Part shown: positions 51,353 to 60,304 of the stretch, piece by piece
Numbering within the stretch: position 1 is the stretch's first letter
Layout: each line of letters opens with the position of its first letter
Assembly (NCBI RefSeq): GCF_047123815.1
Contig: NZ_CP138920.1
Coordinates: 2,356,001-2,420,000 of the forward strand
Source of the DNA: Maricaulis sp017643475
GTDB lineage: Bacteria; Pseudomonadota; Alphaproteobacteria; Caulobacterales; Maricaulaceae
Direction: 5' to 3'
Length of the DNA: 64,000 nucleotides
The notes under the pieces: generated by a model
Seen by the model: the letters and a program-made list of their open reading frames with translations, nothing else
The model's database searches: none
What the model was told of the DNA's origin: nothing
Made by a program: the position numbers and the translations under genes

Positions 51353-51826
51353 ATGCGTACAGTAGATTTCAGCCCGCTCTATCGTTCCATCGTTGGATTT
51401 GATCGCCTTGCCGATCTGATGGACTCTGCCACCAAGGTCGAGTCACAAGGCTATCCGCCCTACAACATCCAGCACGTCGCCGAGGATGAGTATCTCATCG
51501 AACTCGCCGTTGCCGGTTTCTCCGACGATGATCTGACGGTGGAGGTCCAGGGCAATGTCCTGACCGTGACCGGTCGAATTGCCGAAAAAGACGAAGCCGA
51601 TACGCGCCGCTTCCTGCATCGCGGGATTGCCGAGCGCGCTTTCGAGCGCCGCTTCCATCTGGCCGATCACGTTATCGTGTCCGGAGCGGAACTGCGCAAC
51701 GGCATGCTCTCTGTCCAGCTCGTTCGCGAGATCCCGGAATCGGCCAAGCCGCGCAGTATCGCGATCGATACCGGTTCGGCACCCAAGGCCAAGCTGATCA
51801 AAGGTGGGAAAACCGAAGCGGCCTGA
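51353..51826 (+). CDS. Small heat-shock protein (Hsp20/IbpA family)
   Basis: A 157-residue chaperone that holds unfolding proteins. The alpha-crystallin domain is present: YNIQHVAEDEYLIELAVAGFS, DLTVEVQGNVLTVTGRI, FLHRGIAERAFERRFHLAD, and the closing GMLSVQLVREIPE. ATG 51353 (MRTVDFSPLYRSIVGFDRL) has a good GAGGA upstream. It ends shortly before a clear terminator. The 5' untranslated stretch could hold a thermosensor, but I see no convincing ROSE-type element. Confidence 0.93.
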   Translation: MRTVDFSPLYRSIVGFDRLADLMDSATKVESQGYPPYNIQHVAEDEYLIELAVAGFSDDDLTVEVQGNVLTVTGRIAEKDEADTRRFLHRGIAERAFERRFHLADHVIVSGAELRNGMLSVQLVREIPESAKPRSIAIDTGSAPKAKLIKGGKTEAA

Positions 51827-51868
51827 CCCCCAGTCGCGTGAGAGAAGACCCCTTTAGACACGAACACG

Positions 51869-51895
51869 CGGCAGGCCGAGAGGTCTGCCGTTTTC
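51869..51895 (+). terminator. Terminator after hsp20
   Basis: CGGCAGGCC / GGTCTGCCG make a 9-bp stem (one G-T pair) with a GAGA tetraloop, followed by TTTTCGTT. It lies between hsp20 and the convergent pentapeptide-repeat gene. Confidence 0.85.
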
Positions 51896-51896
51896 G

Positions 51897-53198
51897 TTAG
51901 GCGGCATCCAGATCAACCGCACCGTCTACTTCCGCCACGTCCTGCAGGAAGGTTTCGCTGACGGTGGTGCCCGTAAAACAGGAGCCGCTGAAACGCGCAT
52001 CCGTCACATTGGCACCGTCCAGGTGGGAATAGGAGAAGTCTGCACCGGTTGCCTTGGCCTGGCGCAAATCGGCACCGCGAAGGTCGACATAGCGCGCCTT
52101 TGTGCCGGCGAGAGAGGCGGGAAGAACCCGGTTATTCTCGAGCAGAAGCGGTCCGAAACGACAATCCCGCAGGTCCGCATTGTTCAGATTGGCACCCGTC
52201 AGATCGGCACCGCGCAGATCTGCGCCGCGCAGGCAAACCATGCGCAGGTCGGCGCGTTCCAGTCGCGCGCCCTGAAGCTGGGCACCTTCCAGGTCCAGGC
52301 CGTAGAGCGTCGCGCCGCGCGCGTGGAAAGCGGTCAGTGTCTTTCCGGCCAGCGCATTCAGGCCGCGCAGGTCTGTACCGTCAAAGAGGGAAGGCTTGCC
52401 TTCCCGGCCATCGGTTTCGCACCATTTGACGTGATCAGCAATCTGCTGGGCGATCGGCTGATCCATATCGCTCGGATCAATGCCCACCGGTTCGCTTGTC
52501 AGTGCACCTTCGGTATTCATGCCGGACGTCTTGGCCATGACGGTTTTCACACCGATCATGACACTGTCCTTGAAATCCGTATCTGTCAGGTCCGCGCCGG
52601 ACAGGTCCGCGCCTTCCAGGTTGGCGCCCTGGAATGACGAGCCGCGCAGATTGGCGCGGATCATCCGCGCACCCAGCAGCATGGCATCTGTGAAATCAGC
52701 AGTCTGGGCCGCGATGCCGGCCATTTTAGACCGCGAGAGATTGGCGCCCGTGAAGTTCGCCTTGCCCGCATCATTTTCCTGAGTCTTGTGCTTCAGGATG
52801 GCGAGGCCTTTTTCCTTGTCGATCTCGGCGATTGCGCCCTCACGCATATCGGCCTCGGTCAGGTCGGCGCCCGTCAGGTTCGCGCCTCGCATGATCGCGC
52901 CTCGCAGATCGGCCCGGCGCAGGGATGCGCCCTCGAGGCTCGCCTGGCGCAGGTCGGCCGCAAAGAAATTCGCACTGTTCAGCGTGCAGCCGGACAGGTT
53001 CGCTTTGCGCAAGACGGCACCGGAAAAATCGGCATCGGAAAGATCGCGTCCGGACAGGTCGAGGCCTTCAACAATCGTGTAGGCAAAACTCGCACGGGCA
53101 CCGCCGGCACGACCGGACCACAGGCGCTCATGGCGTTCGCACATGGCGTCCACAGTCATCTGGTCGAGGCGCGTATGTTCAATCTTGCGGTCGGCCAT
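51897..53198 (-). CDS. Pentapeptide-repeat protein
   Basis: A 433-residue protein made mostly of A(D/N)LxX repeats in three blocks: about residues 45-118 (LSGRDLSDADFSGAVLRKANL and on), 145-212 (ANFTGANLSRSKM to GADLTDTDF) and 295-425 (TLYGLDLEGAQLQGARLERADL to SYSHLDGANVTDARF). These fold into a right-handed quadrilateral beta helix. Between blocks two and three is a non-repeat region of about 75 residues (KTVMAKTSGMNTEGAL to DVKWCET-like) of unknown role. Some pentapeptide proteins mimic DNA and protect gyrase; this one has no direct evidence of that. It is downstream of the ribD-like gene on the same strand, 80 bp away. Confidence 0.9.
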   Translation of the reverse strand: MADRKIEHTRLDQMTVDAMCERHERLWSGRAGGARASFAYTIVEGLDLSGRDLSDADFSGAVLRKANLSGCTLNSANFFAADLRQASLEGASLRRADLRGAIMRGANLTGADLTEADMREGAIAEIDKEKGLAILKHKTQENDAGKANFTGANLSRSKMAGIAAQTADFTDAMLLGARMIRANLRGSSFQGANLEGADLSGADLTDTDFKDSVMIGVKTVMAKTSGMNTEGALTSEPVGIDPSDMDQPIAQQIADHVKWCETDGREGKPSLFDGTDLRGLNALAGKTLTAFHARGATLYGLDLEGAQLQGARLERADLRMVCLRGADLRGADLTGANLNNADLRDCRFGPLLLENNRVLPASLAGTKARYVDLRGADLRQAKATGADFSYSHLDGANVTDARFSGSCFTGTTVSETFLQDVAEVDGAVDLDAA

Positions 53199-53277
53199 TA
53201 AGCACGAAGATTCCTGACGAGAAACGTAAGTCGACGGAGGCTAGCGCAGATACGTTAACGACAGGTGTTCCAATTCG

Positions 53278-53898
53278 TTACAGGAGATTGAGTTGGCCCG
53301 ATAGGGCGAGCGGATGGTCCGACGCGACTCGAACGCGGCTGGCTCCCGTCTGACCCAGCTTGTCCAGGCAGGCGTCGAGTTCGGTGATTGTAAGCGCGGG
53401 AAGGGTCGCATCAAATCCGCCGTCAAAGGCGTCCGCATAGAGCGCCGGCTTGCCGGTGTCCAAACGACAGAAAAATCCCTCATAGAGCGGGTGGGCCTCG
53501 GCCGTGCACAGGCCAGTTTCCACTGCGATGCCAGCTGTTCGCAGCATGGCTATACCCTTGCCGGCGACCCGCGGATCCTCGTCGAGGCAGGCGATCACCA
53601 CCCGGTCGACCTTCGCATCGATCAGGGCTTGCGCGCACGGGGGCGTCTGGCCGTGATGCGCGCAGGGTTCCAGGGTGACATAGGCCGTTGTGCCTTTGCT
53701 ATTGTCTCCGGCCAGGTCCAGAGCGCGCCGCTCCGCGTGGGGGCGTCCGCCATCATCTGTGGCGGCGGAGGCGACCAGCTTGTCATCGCGCACGAGCACG
53801 CAACCGACCGCCGGATTGGGTGCCGTCCGGCCCAGCTGGGACCTGGCGACGGCCATCGCCAGAGACATCCAGCGCAGGTCGTTCAGGCGCGTTGTCAC
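53278..53898 (-). CDS. ribD: RibD-type deaminase with most of the reductase domain missing
   Basis: A 206-residue protein; complete RibD proteins are about 360-380 residues. The deaminase domain is intact: TAPNPAVGCVLV, HAERRALDLAG (His/Glu zinc site) and TLEPCAHHGQTPPCAQALI (two Cys ligands), up to HPLYEGFFCRLDTGKPAL, where the reductase usually starts. Only about 60 unrecognisable residues follow. It can thus be expected to deaminate diaminohydroxyphosphoribosylamino-pyrimidine but not to reduce the product. The start is GTG 53898, overlapping the gpmA stop by 4 bp. Confidence 0.85.
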   Translation of the reverse strand: MTTRLNDLRWMSLAMAVARSQLGRTAPNPAVGCVLVRDDKLVASAATDDGGRPHAERRALDLAGDNSKGTTAYVTLEPCAHHGQTPPCAQALIDAKVDRVVIACLDEDPRVAGKGIAMLRTAGIAVETGLCTAEAHPLYEGFFCRLDTGKPALYADAFDGGFDATLPALTITELDACLDKLGQTGASRVRVASDHPLALSGQLNLL

Positions 53899-54623
53899 GC
53901 CGGCAAGGCAGGCAGGGACTGCGCACGGTCCTGGTCGAGATAGGCGGCGGAGACCGGTTTGGTGCCGCCTTCGTCCAGGTCAATCAGCAGCGGATTACCG
54001 GTCGGGATCTCAACGCCCATGATGTCGTCGTCAGAAACTGTGAAGAGCAGTTTCACCAGTGCACGCAGGCTGTTGCCATGCGCTGCAACGATGACGTCCT
54101 TGCCCGATGTCAGCGCCGGCAGGATGGCCTCGTTCCAGTAAGGCTCGACCCGTTCAAGTGTGGTCTTGAGGGATTCCGTTGCGGGCAGCAGGTCCGGATC
54201 AACATCCGCATAACGCGTGTCGTTGAGGGGGTGAAGCTCATGGTTTTCCGGGAGAGGCGGCGGCGGTGTGTCAAAGGAGCGGCGCCAGATATGGACCTGT
54301 TCCTCACCATGCTTGTCGCGTGTCTCATCCTTGTTGAGCCCGGCCAGCCCCCCATAGTGGCGTTCGTTCAGGCGCCAGGACTTCTCCACCGGAACCCAAA
54401 GACGGTCCAGACCGTCCAGGGCGAAGTTCAGCGTCTTGATGGCGCGCTTGAGAACAGAGGTGAATGCCAGGTCCGGTTCAAAACCCGCTGCCTTGAGCAG
54501 ATCGCCGGACTTTTGTGCCTGGGCGACACCTTCTTCCGTCAGGTTCACGTCCACCCAGCCGGTGAAGCGGTTTTGCAGATTCCATTCACTTTGGCCGTGC
54601 CGGACCAGGACGAGTTTGGGCAT
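53895..54623 (-). CDS. gpmA: 2,3-bisphosphoglycerate-dependent phosphoglycerate mutase
   Basis: Interconverts 3- and 2-phosphoglycerate in glycolysis. The 242-residue sequence carries LVLVRHGQSEWNLQNRFTGW (catalytic His in RHG), the ERHYGGLAGLNK block, and the second catalytic His in IVAAHGNSLRALVK, with EIPTGNPLLIDLDEGG near the C-terminus. The length is standard for dPGM. It is first gene of the gpmA-ribD-pentapeptide direction. Confidence 0.95.
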   Translation of the reverse strand: MPKLVLVRHGQSEWNLQNRFTGWVDVNLTEEGVAQAQKSGDLLKAAGFEPDLAFTSVLKRAIKTLNFALDGLDRLWVPVEKSWRLNERHYGGLAGLNKDETRDKHGEEQVHIWRRSFDTPPPPLPENHELHPLNDTRYADVDPDLLPATESLKTTLERVEPYWNEAILPALTSGKDVIVAAHGNSLRALVKLLFTVSDDDIMGVEIPTGNPLLIDLDEGGTKPVSAAYLDQDRAQSLPALPA

Positions 54624-54959
54624 GAGACTCTCCGTCGATTTGCGCGAGCGATACTCCTCTCACAGGCAAACGGCAAGACGGGAGTTGTATGGTTGCGTAA
54701 CAAAATTTTCTGCTACTCATGGAGGTGGGATTGTGGTACCCTCTCAGGGCTTCTAACATTTTTGAGCCAATCCGTCCTTTGAAGCAGCGTGGTCCCAAAA
54801 ACTGACGGCATTCAGGCGCGCTACCCCACCTGCGCGAGTGCTGCGGCTACTTCGTCCCCCTTGACTGCAGTCCGATTGCCGAACCAGCCGCGCACGTCTC
54901 TTCCCCGGACGTGCGCGGTTCTGCTATTGAGCTTGGGAACATCGATAAAAGGTACTCAG
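54624..54959. other. Intergenic region between gpmA and kdsD
   Basis: No convincing gene lies in these 336 bases; the kdsD frame stays open upstream to 54789 but that sequence is unlike the family. It must contain the divergent promoters of gpmA and kdsD. A perfect inverted repeat, CCGCGCACGTC (54888-54898) and GACGTGCGCGG (54908-54918), lies 41 bp before the kdsD start; it has no T tract and may be an operator or an mRNA leader hairpin. Confidence 0.5.
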
Positions 54960-55928
54960 ATGCAGGACTTCGACGCTCTGGAGGTCGCGCGCCGCGTGAT
55001 CGCCATCGAACGGGATGGACTCTCTCAACTTGAGAATATGATTGGCGAGCCGTTTGCGGCTGCAGTCACGCTGGCCGCAGGCCTCAAGGGGCGGTTGATC
55101 TGCACCGGTGTGGGCAAGTCCGGGCATGTAGCGCGCAAGATCGCTGCGACACTCGCCTCGACCGGCACGCCTGCCTATTACGTGCATCCGACCGAAGCCA
55201 GCCATGGCGATCTGGGCATGATCACCGGCGACGACGCTGTGTTGGCTTTGTCCAAGTCAGGGGAGACCCGCGAGCTGGGCGACCTCATTGCCTATTGCCG
55301 CCGGTTTGAAGTTCCGCTGATCGGTATGACTGCACACGCAGACAGTACTTTGGGGCGCGCCAGTAACTACGAACTGTTTGTACCCAACGCCATTGAGGCC
55401 TGTGCTGAAACGCGCGCGCCGACGACGTCCACGACGTTGATGATGGCCATGGGTGACGCGTTTGCGGTGGCTTTGCTCGAGGCCCGCGGTTTCACGGCCA
55501 CGGATTTTCGCACTTTCCATCCGGGCGGAGCTCTGGGCGCCGCGCTCGCGAGTGCAGCCGATGTTATGCATGCCGGGGAGTCGATGCCGCTGGTGGCGGG
55601 TCAGGCCAGCATGAGCGAGGTGCTGCTGGAAATGACGGCCAAGTCCTTTGGTTGTGCGGGTATCCTTGATGCCGATGGTCGGCTGATGGGCATCATCACC
55701 GACGGTGACTTGCGCCGTCACATGGGCAATGACCTGGTTGACCGGGTCGCTGAAGAAGTGATGACGCGCGATCCCAAAGTAGGAAGCCCGACCATGCTGG
55801 CCGCTGATGCACTGCGTGAAATGACCGTCGGCACGCCCAAGATCACACAGCTTTTCCTGGTGGATGAGGAAAATCGCCCGGCAGGATTATTGCATTTGCA
55901 CGATTTGTTGCGCATCGGCCTGAAGTAA
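54960..55928 (+). CDS. kdsD: Arabinose-5-phosphate isomerase (KdsD/KpsF family)
   Basis: Converts ribulose-5-phosphate to arabinose-5-phosphate, the first step of Kdo synthesis for LPS. The 322-residue protein has the SIS domain (GRLICTGVGKSGHVARKIAATLASTGTPAYYVHPTEASHGDLGM, with SKSGET) and two C-terminal CBS domains (GCAGILDADGRLMGIITDGDLRRHM and ITQLFLVDEENRPAGLLHLHDLLR). ATG 54960 (MQDFDALEVARR) is preferred; the 57 codons upstream are not family-like. It lies upstream of the type I secretion genes, 94 bp apart, and may or may not be co-transcribed. Confidence 0.94.
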   Translation: MQDFDALEVARRVIAIERDGLSQLENMIGEPFAAAVTLAAGLKGRLICTGVGKSGHVARKIAATLASTGTPAYYVHPTEASHGDLGMITGDDAVLALSKSGETRELGDLIAYCRRFEVPLIGMTAHADSTLGRASNYELFVPNAIEACAETRAPTTSTTLMMAMGDAFAVALLEARGFTATDFRTFHPGGALGAALASAADVMHAGESMPLVAGQASMSEVLLEMTAKSFGCAGILDADGRLMGIITDGDLRRHMGNDLVDRVAEEVMTRDPKVGSPTMLAADALREMTVGTPKITQLFLVDEENRPAGLLHLHDLLRIGLK

Positions 55929-56022
55929 TTAGAGGTCGTAAAACGCGTGAAAACGTGCATTTAGCAGGGTGGCTGGGTAGAATACCGTCCCTGACGTAAA
56001 TTCGTGTCGTGTGGAGTGATCG

Positions 56023-57729
56023 ATGATCAAGGGAGTGTCGCTGGAGTTGCGGAATCGCCTCAAGCCTCACCTGCGCCTGCTGGCCGGGTTCGGTTTCGCG
56101 GCGAATATCCTGCTGCTCGTTTCCCCGCTCTACATGCTTCAGATCTATGACCGGGTCCTGAACTCCGGTTCGGTTGACACGCTGATGTGGTTGAGCGCGC
56201 TGGCCGTGTTTCTGCTGGCGATCTATGGCGCAGCGGAAATGGGACGCCGTCGTGTCTCAGCGCTGGCTGCCAAGGAAATCGACGCGTATTTTTCGCCTAA
56301 AATCTTCCAGCGTTTCGAGAACCAGCTCGAGGGGCGCCCCGATCTGGCGCTGAATTTGTCGCGCCTCTCCAAGGCCCAGACCTATGTCCAGCAAGGCTCG
56401 CTCCTGCCATTCCTGGACCTGCCCTTTGCGCCGCTCTTCCTGATCGTCCTGTTTCTGATCCATCCCTTTATCGGCATGCTCGGCCTGATCGGTGCGGCGC
56501 TGGTATTCGGTGTGGCGTTTCTGGCGGAGATGTCGAGCCGACAGGGCAGCCAGGCGTCCCAGGCGACGTTGGGCAAGGCTGGCCAGTTTGCTGCCGACCT
56601 TGAACGCCAGCGCTCTGCACTGGTTTCCATGGGGCTGCTCGGCCGTGCCTATCAGCGCTGGCAGCAAGTGCGCGATCTGGGGCAGGGACTGGCCCTGGGA
56701 GCCTCTCGCGAAGACGGCAAGTTCACCGCCATTTCGCGTGCACTGCGCCAGACATTGCAGATCCTTGTTTTGGGGGGCGGTGCAGCACTCGCGCTCAGCC
56801 AGCAGATTTCGCCCGGTTCGATCGTGGCCTCCTCGATCATCCTGGCGCGCGTGCTGGGGCCGATCGACCAGATTGTCGGCGGGTGGCGAAACAGCGTCCA
56901 GACCTGGACCGGCTGGCTAGAGATGAGCGAGATCGCAGAGGCCCAGGAAGAACGCGCCGAATACACGCCGCTGCCGCGTCCGGCTGCCGAGCTGGTGCTT
57001 GATCGCACGGCTATAGGTGTTCCCGGTGGCGAAACGCCCCTGTTGCAGGCCTTCAATTTCACCGCAGGTTCGGCCGATATTATCGCCCTGACCGGTGGTA
57101 TCGGAACCGGTAAAACAAGCTTTCTGCAAACGGTGGCGGGCGCCTGGCCGACTTATGAGGGCTCGATCAGCCTGGGCGGTCGCAAGCTGCAGGATTGGCC
57201 GAGCGAGGATCGCGGTCGGTACATTGGCTATATCCCGCAGGATGTTCAATTGTTGCCTGCCACGATAGCCGAAAACATCTCCCGACTGGGACCATGCGAT
57301 GACGAGGCTGTGCTTAACGCGGCCAAGGCCGCTGGAGCGCACGAGATGATCCTGGGGCTGCCCGATGGCTATGACACTCCGGTTGGTCCGGGCGGGGTCA
57401 ATCTGTCGGCAGGCCAGAAACAGCTGGTGGGCTTGGCACGAGCCTTGTTCGGGGCGCCGGTTCTGCTGGTGCTGGACGAGCCGACGGCTAATCTGGACAG
57501 TGCTTCTGCAAGCAATCTGATCAAGTCGGTCAAGGCCATCGCGGAAGCGGGTGCTGTAGTCATCATCTCCACGCATGATCGCCGGGTGATTGAGCAGAGC
57601 ACCACCGTGCTCCTCCTGCGCAATGGTGCCGTACTGGCAGCGCCGGCTGACCAGTATCTCAAACTCGCGGTCGGCCCAGGCAATGCCGGGCCGGGTGGTG
57701 GCCAAGCTGGCGGGCAGGGAGTGGCCTGA
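56023..57729 (+). CDS. Type I secretion ABC transporter (PrtD/RsaD-like)
   Basis: A 568-residue inner-membrane exporter ATPase without a C39 peptidase domain, as in PrtD/HasD/RsaD. The transmembrane region spans about 1-290 (NILLLVSPLYMLQIYDRVLNSGSVDTLMWLSALAVF is the typical opening). The nucleotide-binding domain has Walker A TGGIGTGKTS (about 357-366), signature LSAGQKQLVGLARAL (LSAGQ for LSGGQ) and Walker B VLLVLDEPTANLD, with H-loop STHDRR. It is followed 2 bp later by the adaptor gene. It is inferred to export the large protein encoded at 60626. Confidence 0.93.
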   Translation: MIKGVSLELRNRLKPHLRLLAGFGFAANILLLVSPLYMLQIYDRVLNSGSVDTLMWLSALAVFLLAIYGAAEMGRRRVSALAAKEIDAYFSPKIFQRFENQLEGRPDLALNLSRLSKAQTYVQQGSLLPFLDLPFAPLFLIVLFLIHPFIGMLGLIGAALVFGVAFLAEMSSRQGSQASQATLGKAGQFAADLERQRSALVSMGLLGRAYQRWQQVRDLGQGLALGASREDGKFTAISRALRQTLQILVLGGGAALALSQQISPGSIVASSIILARVLGPIDQIVGGWRNSVQTWTGWLEMSEIAEAQEERAEYTPLPRPAAELVLDRTAIGVPGGETPLLQAFNFTAGSADIIALTGGIGTGKTSFLQTVAGAWPTYEGSISLGGRKLQDWPSEDRGRYIGYIPQDVQLLPATIAENISRLGPCDDEAVLNAAKAAGAHEMILGLPDGYDTPVGPGGVNLSAGQKQLVGLARALFGAPVLLVLDEPTANLDSASASNLIKSVKAIAEAGAVVIISTHDRRVIEQSTTVLLLRNGAVLAAPADQYLKLAVGPGNAGPGGGQAGGQGVA

Positions 57730-57731
57730 TC

Positions 57732-59024
57732 ATGGTTCAGCTGATGAAAGATCCGACGGTCCGCTTTTCCGCAATCGCCTGTGCTGTGGGGCTTGGCGGG
57801 TTTCTCGTCTGGGCGGGTTTCGTGCCGCTTTCCGAGGGGGTCCCAGCCAATGGTATGGTCGTGGTGGAGAACAGCCGCCAGGTCGTCCAGCACCTGGAAG
57901 GCGGGATTATCGAGGAATTGCTCGTCCGTGATGGCGACCAGGTCGAAGCGGGTCAGCCGCTGCTGAGCTTGCAGGCGACCGCCTCACAAGCCGTTCGCGA
58001 CGAGATCCTCCAGGAAATCGCCAGCTCGCTTGCCTCGCTGGCGCGCCTCGAGGCGCTGCGCGAGGAAGAGGCTTCTCCGGACTTCTCCGCCATAGATATG
58101 CTTGAGCTTGGCAGTGCAGAGCGCGCCGCTGTTATCGAGCGCCAGCAGGACCTGTTCGACCAGCAGCGCCAGTCCTTTGAGGCCGATCTTGGGGTGTTGC
58201 AGGCCCGCCGTGATGGCGCCAGTGACTCGATCCGCCTCTATCGCCAGCAAATCACGACAACGGAACGCGCGCTCGCCGCTGCCGAGGACCAGGCTGATTT
58301 GCTGCAGCAGCGCGTGGATCGGCAGATGGCGCGGGTCGACGAGCTGCGGGCGATGGAGCGTGATGTCGCCAACCTGGAGACCCAGATTGGCGGCCTGCGC
58401 CGCGACGCCCAGCAAGCGGAAACCACTGTTGAGGACCTGGAAAGCCAGATCGCCCAGACCGAAGCGAATTTCCTGCGCATTATTTCAACGGAACAGCTGG
58501 AGGCACGCACCACGCTGGAAGCGGCCGAGGAGCGCCTGTCTGCAGCCCAGGATGTTCTGAACCGTATCGTGATCTCCGCCCCGCAGGCCGGTGAGGTTCT
58601 CAACCTCGCCTTCTCCACCCGCGGCGGTGTGGTGCGTCCCGGCGAGGCGATTTTGGAGATTGTTCCGGAAGTCGAGGAAGTCACCGTTTCTGCCCGCATC
58701 GGCCCGGGGGACCGGGCGGCCGTGTTCCAGGGGCAGGCTGTGCGCACGCATTTCACGGCCTACAAGAGCTGGATGACGCCGCGTCTGGATGGTGAGGTCA
58801 CGAGTGTCAGCGCTGACCTGAAAACCGACCAGGTGACCGGCGATCCCTATTACGAGGTGCGTATTGTCGTGCCGTCCGATCAGATCGATCGGCTTGATGG
58901 ACTCTCCCTGACGCCGGGGATGCCGGCCCAGGTCTTTATCTTCTCGGGAACTCGCCGTACCACCTTGGACTATCTGTTGGAGCCGATCAGCGAGTCGCTC
59001 TTCCGGGGTGCGCGCAGGGGATGA
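57732..59024 (+). CDS. Type I secretion periplasmic adaptor (HlyD family)
   Basis: A 430-residue membrane-fusion protein joining the ABC transporter and the outer-membrane factor. TM near residues 13-33 (IACAVGLGGFLVWAGFVPL), then ENSRQVVQHLEGGIIEELLVRDGDQVEAGQPLLSL, the HlyD lipoyl half-motif. Long coiled-coil hairpins follow (LEALREEEASPDF to TTVEDLESQIAQTEANFLRI), then the second half lipoyl and beta-barrel (RIVISAPQAGEVLNLAFSTRGGVVRPGEAILEIVP). It overlaps the TolC-type gene by 4 bp. Confidence 0.93.
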   Translation: MVQLMKDPTVRFSAIACAVGLGGFLVWAGFVPLSEGVPANGMVVVENSRQVVQHLEGGIIEELLVRDGDQVEAGQPLLSLQATASQAVRDEILQEIASSLASLARLEALREEEASPDFSAIDMLELGSAERAAVIERQQDLFDQQRQSFEADLGVLQARRDGASDSIRLYRQQITTTERALAAAEDQADLLQQRVDRQMARVDELRAMERDVANLETQIGGLRRDAQQAETTVEDLESQIAQTEANFLRIISTEQLEARTTLEAAEERLSAAQDVLNRIVISAPQAGEVLNLAFSTRGGVVRPGEAILEIVPEVEEVTVSARIGPGDRAAVFQGQAVRTHFTAYKSWMTPRLDGEVTSVSADLKTDQVTGDPYYEVRIVVPSDQIDRLDGLSLTPGMPAQVFIFSGTRRTTLDYLLEPISESLFRGARRG

Positions 59025-60304
59025 GGATGCCGTTCAAGCGTTGGGGTGTAGTCCTGCCGGCCATGGTTCTCGCGACGCTGGGACCTGTTTCGGCAGAGGC
59101 ACAGCAGTGTACGCTGCTGCGCGACCTGATGCAGATCGGTATCGGCCAGTCGCCCGAGGTCGCGGTCGCCCAGAGCAGACTCGACCAGGCGGAAGCCGAC
59201 GTGGATGAAGCGCGTTCCTTGCGTCTGCCCCAGGTGACATCATTCGGGCGCACCGGTGTCGGCGATACTGGCCTTACATCTTCACAGATCGAGAACCAGG
59301 TCGGCCTTCGCGTATCGCAACGTGTCTGGGACTTTGGTGATTCCCGCCTGGCCATTGACGCAGCGGAATTCAATAGTGAGAGCCTGGCGTATTCCCTGGC
59401 GTCGCAGGAAGCCCAGACGGCTTTCACCATTGCCCACGCCTATCTGATCGGGCTGGAAGCAGGCGAGATGATCGACGTCATCGCCGAGCGACGTGACTAT
59501 TTTGCGCGCCAGGAAACTGCGGTCATCGAATTGCTTGAAAATGGTGGCGCGACTCGCGCCGAGCGCGCCCAGGTTTCGGCCCAGCGCGCGGAGGCGGAGG
59601 CTGATGTGCTGGAGCTGCAATCCCAGCAGCAACAGGCAGAATCCCGACTTCGCGCCTGGACAGGATTGCTGGTTGCGACCTGTCCGGTTGGCCAGGTGGT
59701 CGGCGAGCTGGAAGGTGGCCTTTCAGGGCTTGAAACCGTCGATCAGCTCTGGGAAGCGGTGTTCTCGCGCAATCCGGAGATTGCTTCAGCCCAGCGTGCC
59801 CTGCGCAGCCTGGATGCCCAGCGCGAGCGTGAGAGGCGTGAGCGATTGCCGGTGGTCGATGTCGTTGGGATCTCGTCCTACACATATGACGATCAACGCG
59901 AAGACTGGGAAGCGCGTGATCGTGTCGGCATCGATGTGTCTGTCCCGCTATATACCGGTAATGCGATCGGTGCCCGGCGTGAACGGGCGCAGGCGCGGCT
60001 GCGGCAAAGCGAAAATGAGTTGCGACAGCTGCAGCGTGATCTGGGCGAGCGGGCGGAAGTCTCCTATCGCCGTGTCCTGTCCCTGGAGGCCCAGCTTGCT
60101 CGGCGTATGGACGTGGCGCGCAGTCAGCGCGAATACTTCGACGCCATCGAGGGGGAGTTCGAATTCGGCCTTGGCACGCTGCCGGACCTGGTCGAGGCCC
60201 GCCTTGCTTATGAGACGGCAGCGCTGGATGTTGTGCGCCTGCAGTTCGAGCTGGCCCGCGAGCGGCTGGAACTCCTGCTGCTGGCAGATCGTCTTCCGCT
60301 CTGA
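59021..60304 (+). CDS. Type I secretion outer membrane factor (TolC family)
   Basis: A 427-residue channel protein with a signal peptide (GVVLPAMVLATLGPVSAEAQ). The two halves each show the TolC helical pairs: VAVAQSRLDQAEADVDEARSLRLPQV and SAQRAEAEADVLELQSQQQQAES in the first half, IASAQRALRSLDAQRERERRERLPVVD and NAIGARRERAQARLRQSENELRQLQ in the second. It starts at ATG 59021, overlapping the adaptor gene, and completes a three-gene type I secretion operon. It is not a lipoprotein, unlike the TolC-like protein of the copper cassette. Confidence 0.93.
   Translation: MRMPFKRWGVVLPAMVLATLGPVSAEAQQCTLLRDLMQIGIGQSPEVAVAQSRLDQAEADVDEARSLRLPQVTSFGRTGVGDTGLTSSQIENQVGLRVSQRVWDFGDSRLAIDAAEFNSESLAYSLASQEAQTAFTIAHAYLIGLEAGEMIDVIAERRDYFARQETAVIELLENGGATRAERAQVSAQRAEAEADVLELQSQQQQAESRLRAWTGLLVATCPVGQVVGELEGGLSGLETVDQLWEAVFSRNPEIASAQRALRSLDAQRERERRERLPVVDVVGISSYTYDDQREDWEARDRVGIDVSVPLYTGNAIGARRERAQARLRQSENELRQLQRDLGERAEVSYRRVLSLEAQLARRMDVARSQREYFDAIEGEFEFGLGTLPDLVEARLAYETAALDVVRLQFELARERLELLLLADRLPL

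Noticed and set aside
54700..54900. A tRNA-like stretch between gpmA and kdsD.
   Set aside because: No T-arm GTTCRANNC motif or matching acceptor stems on either strand.
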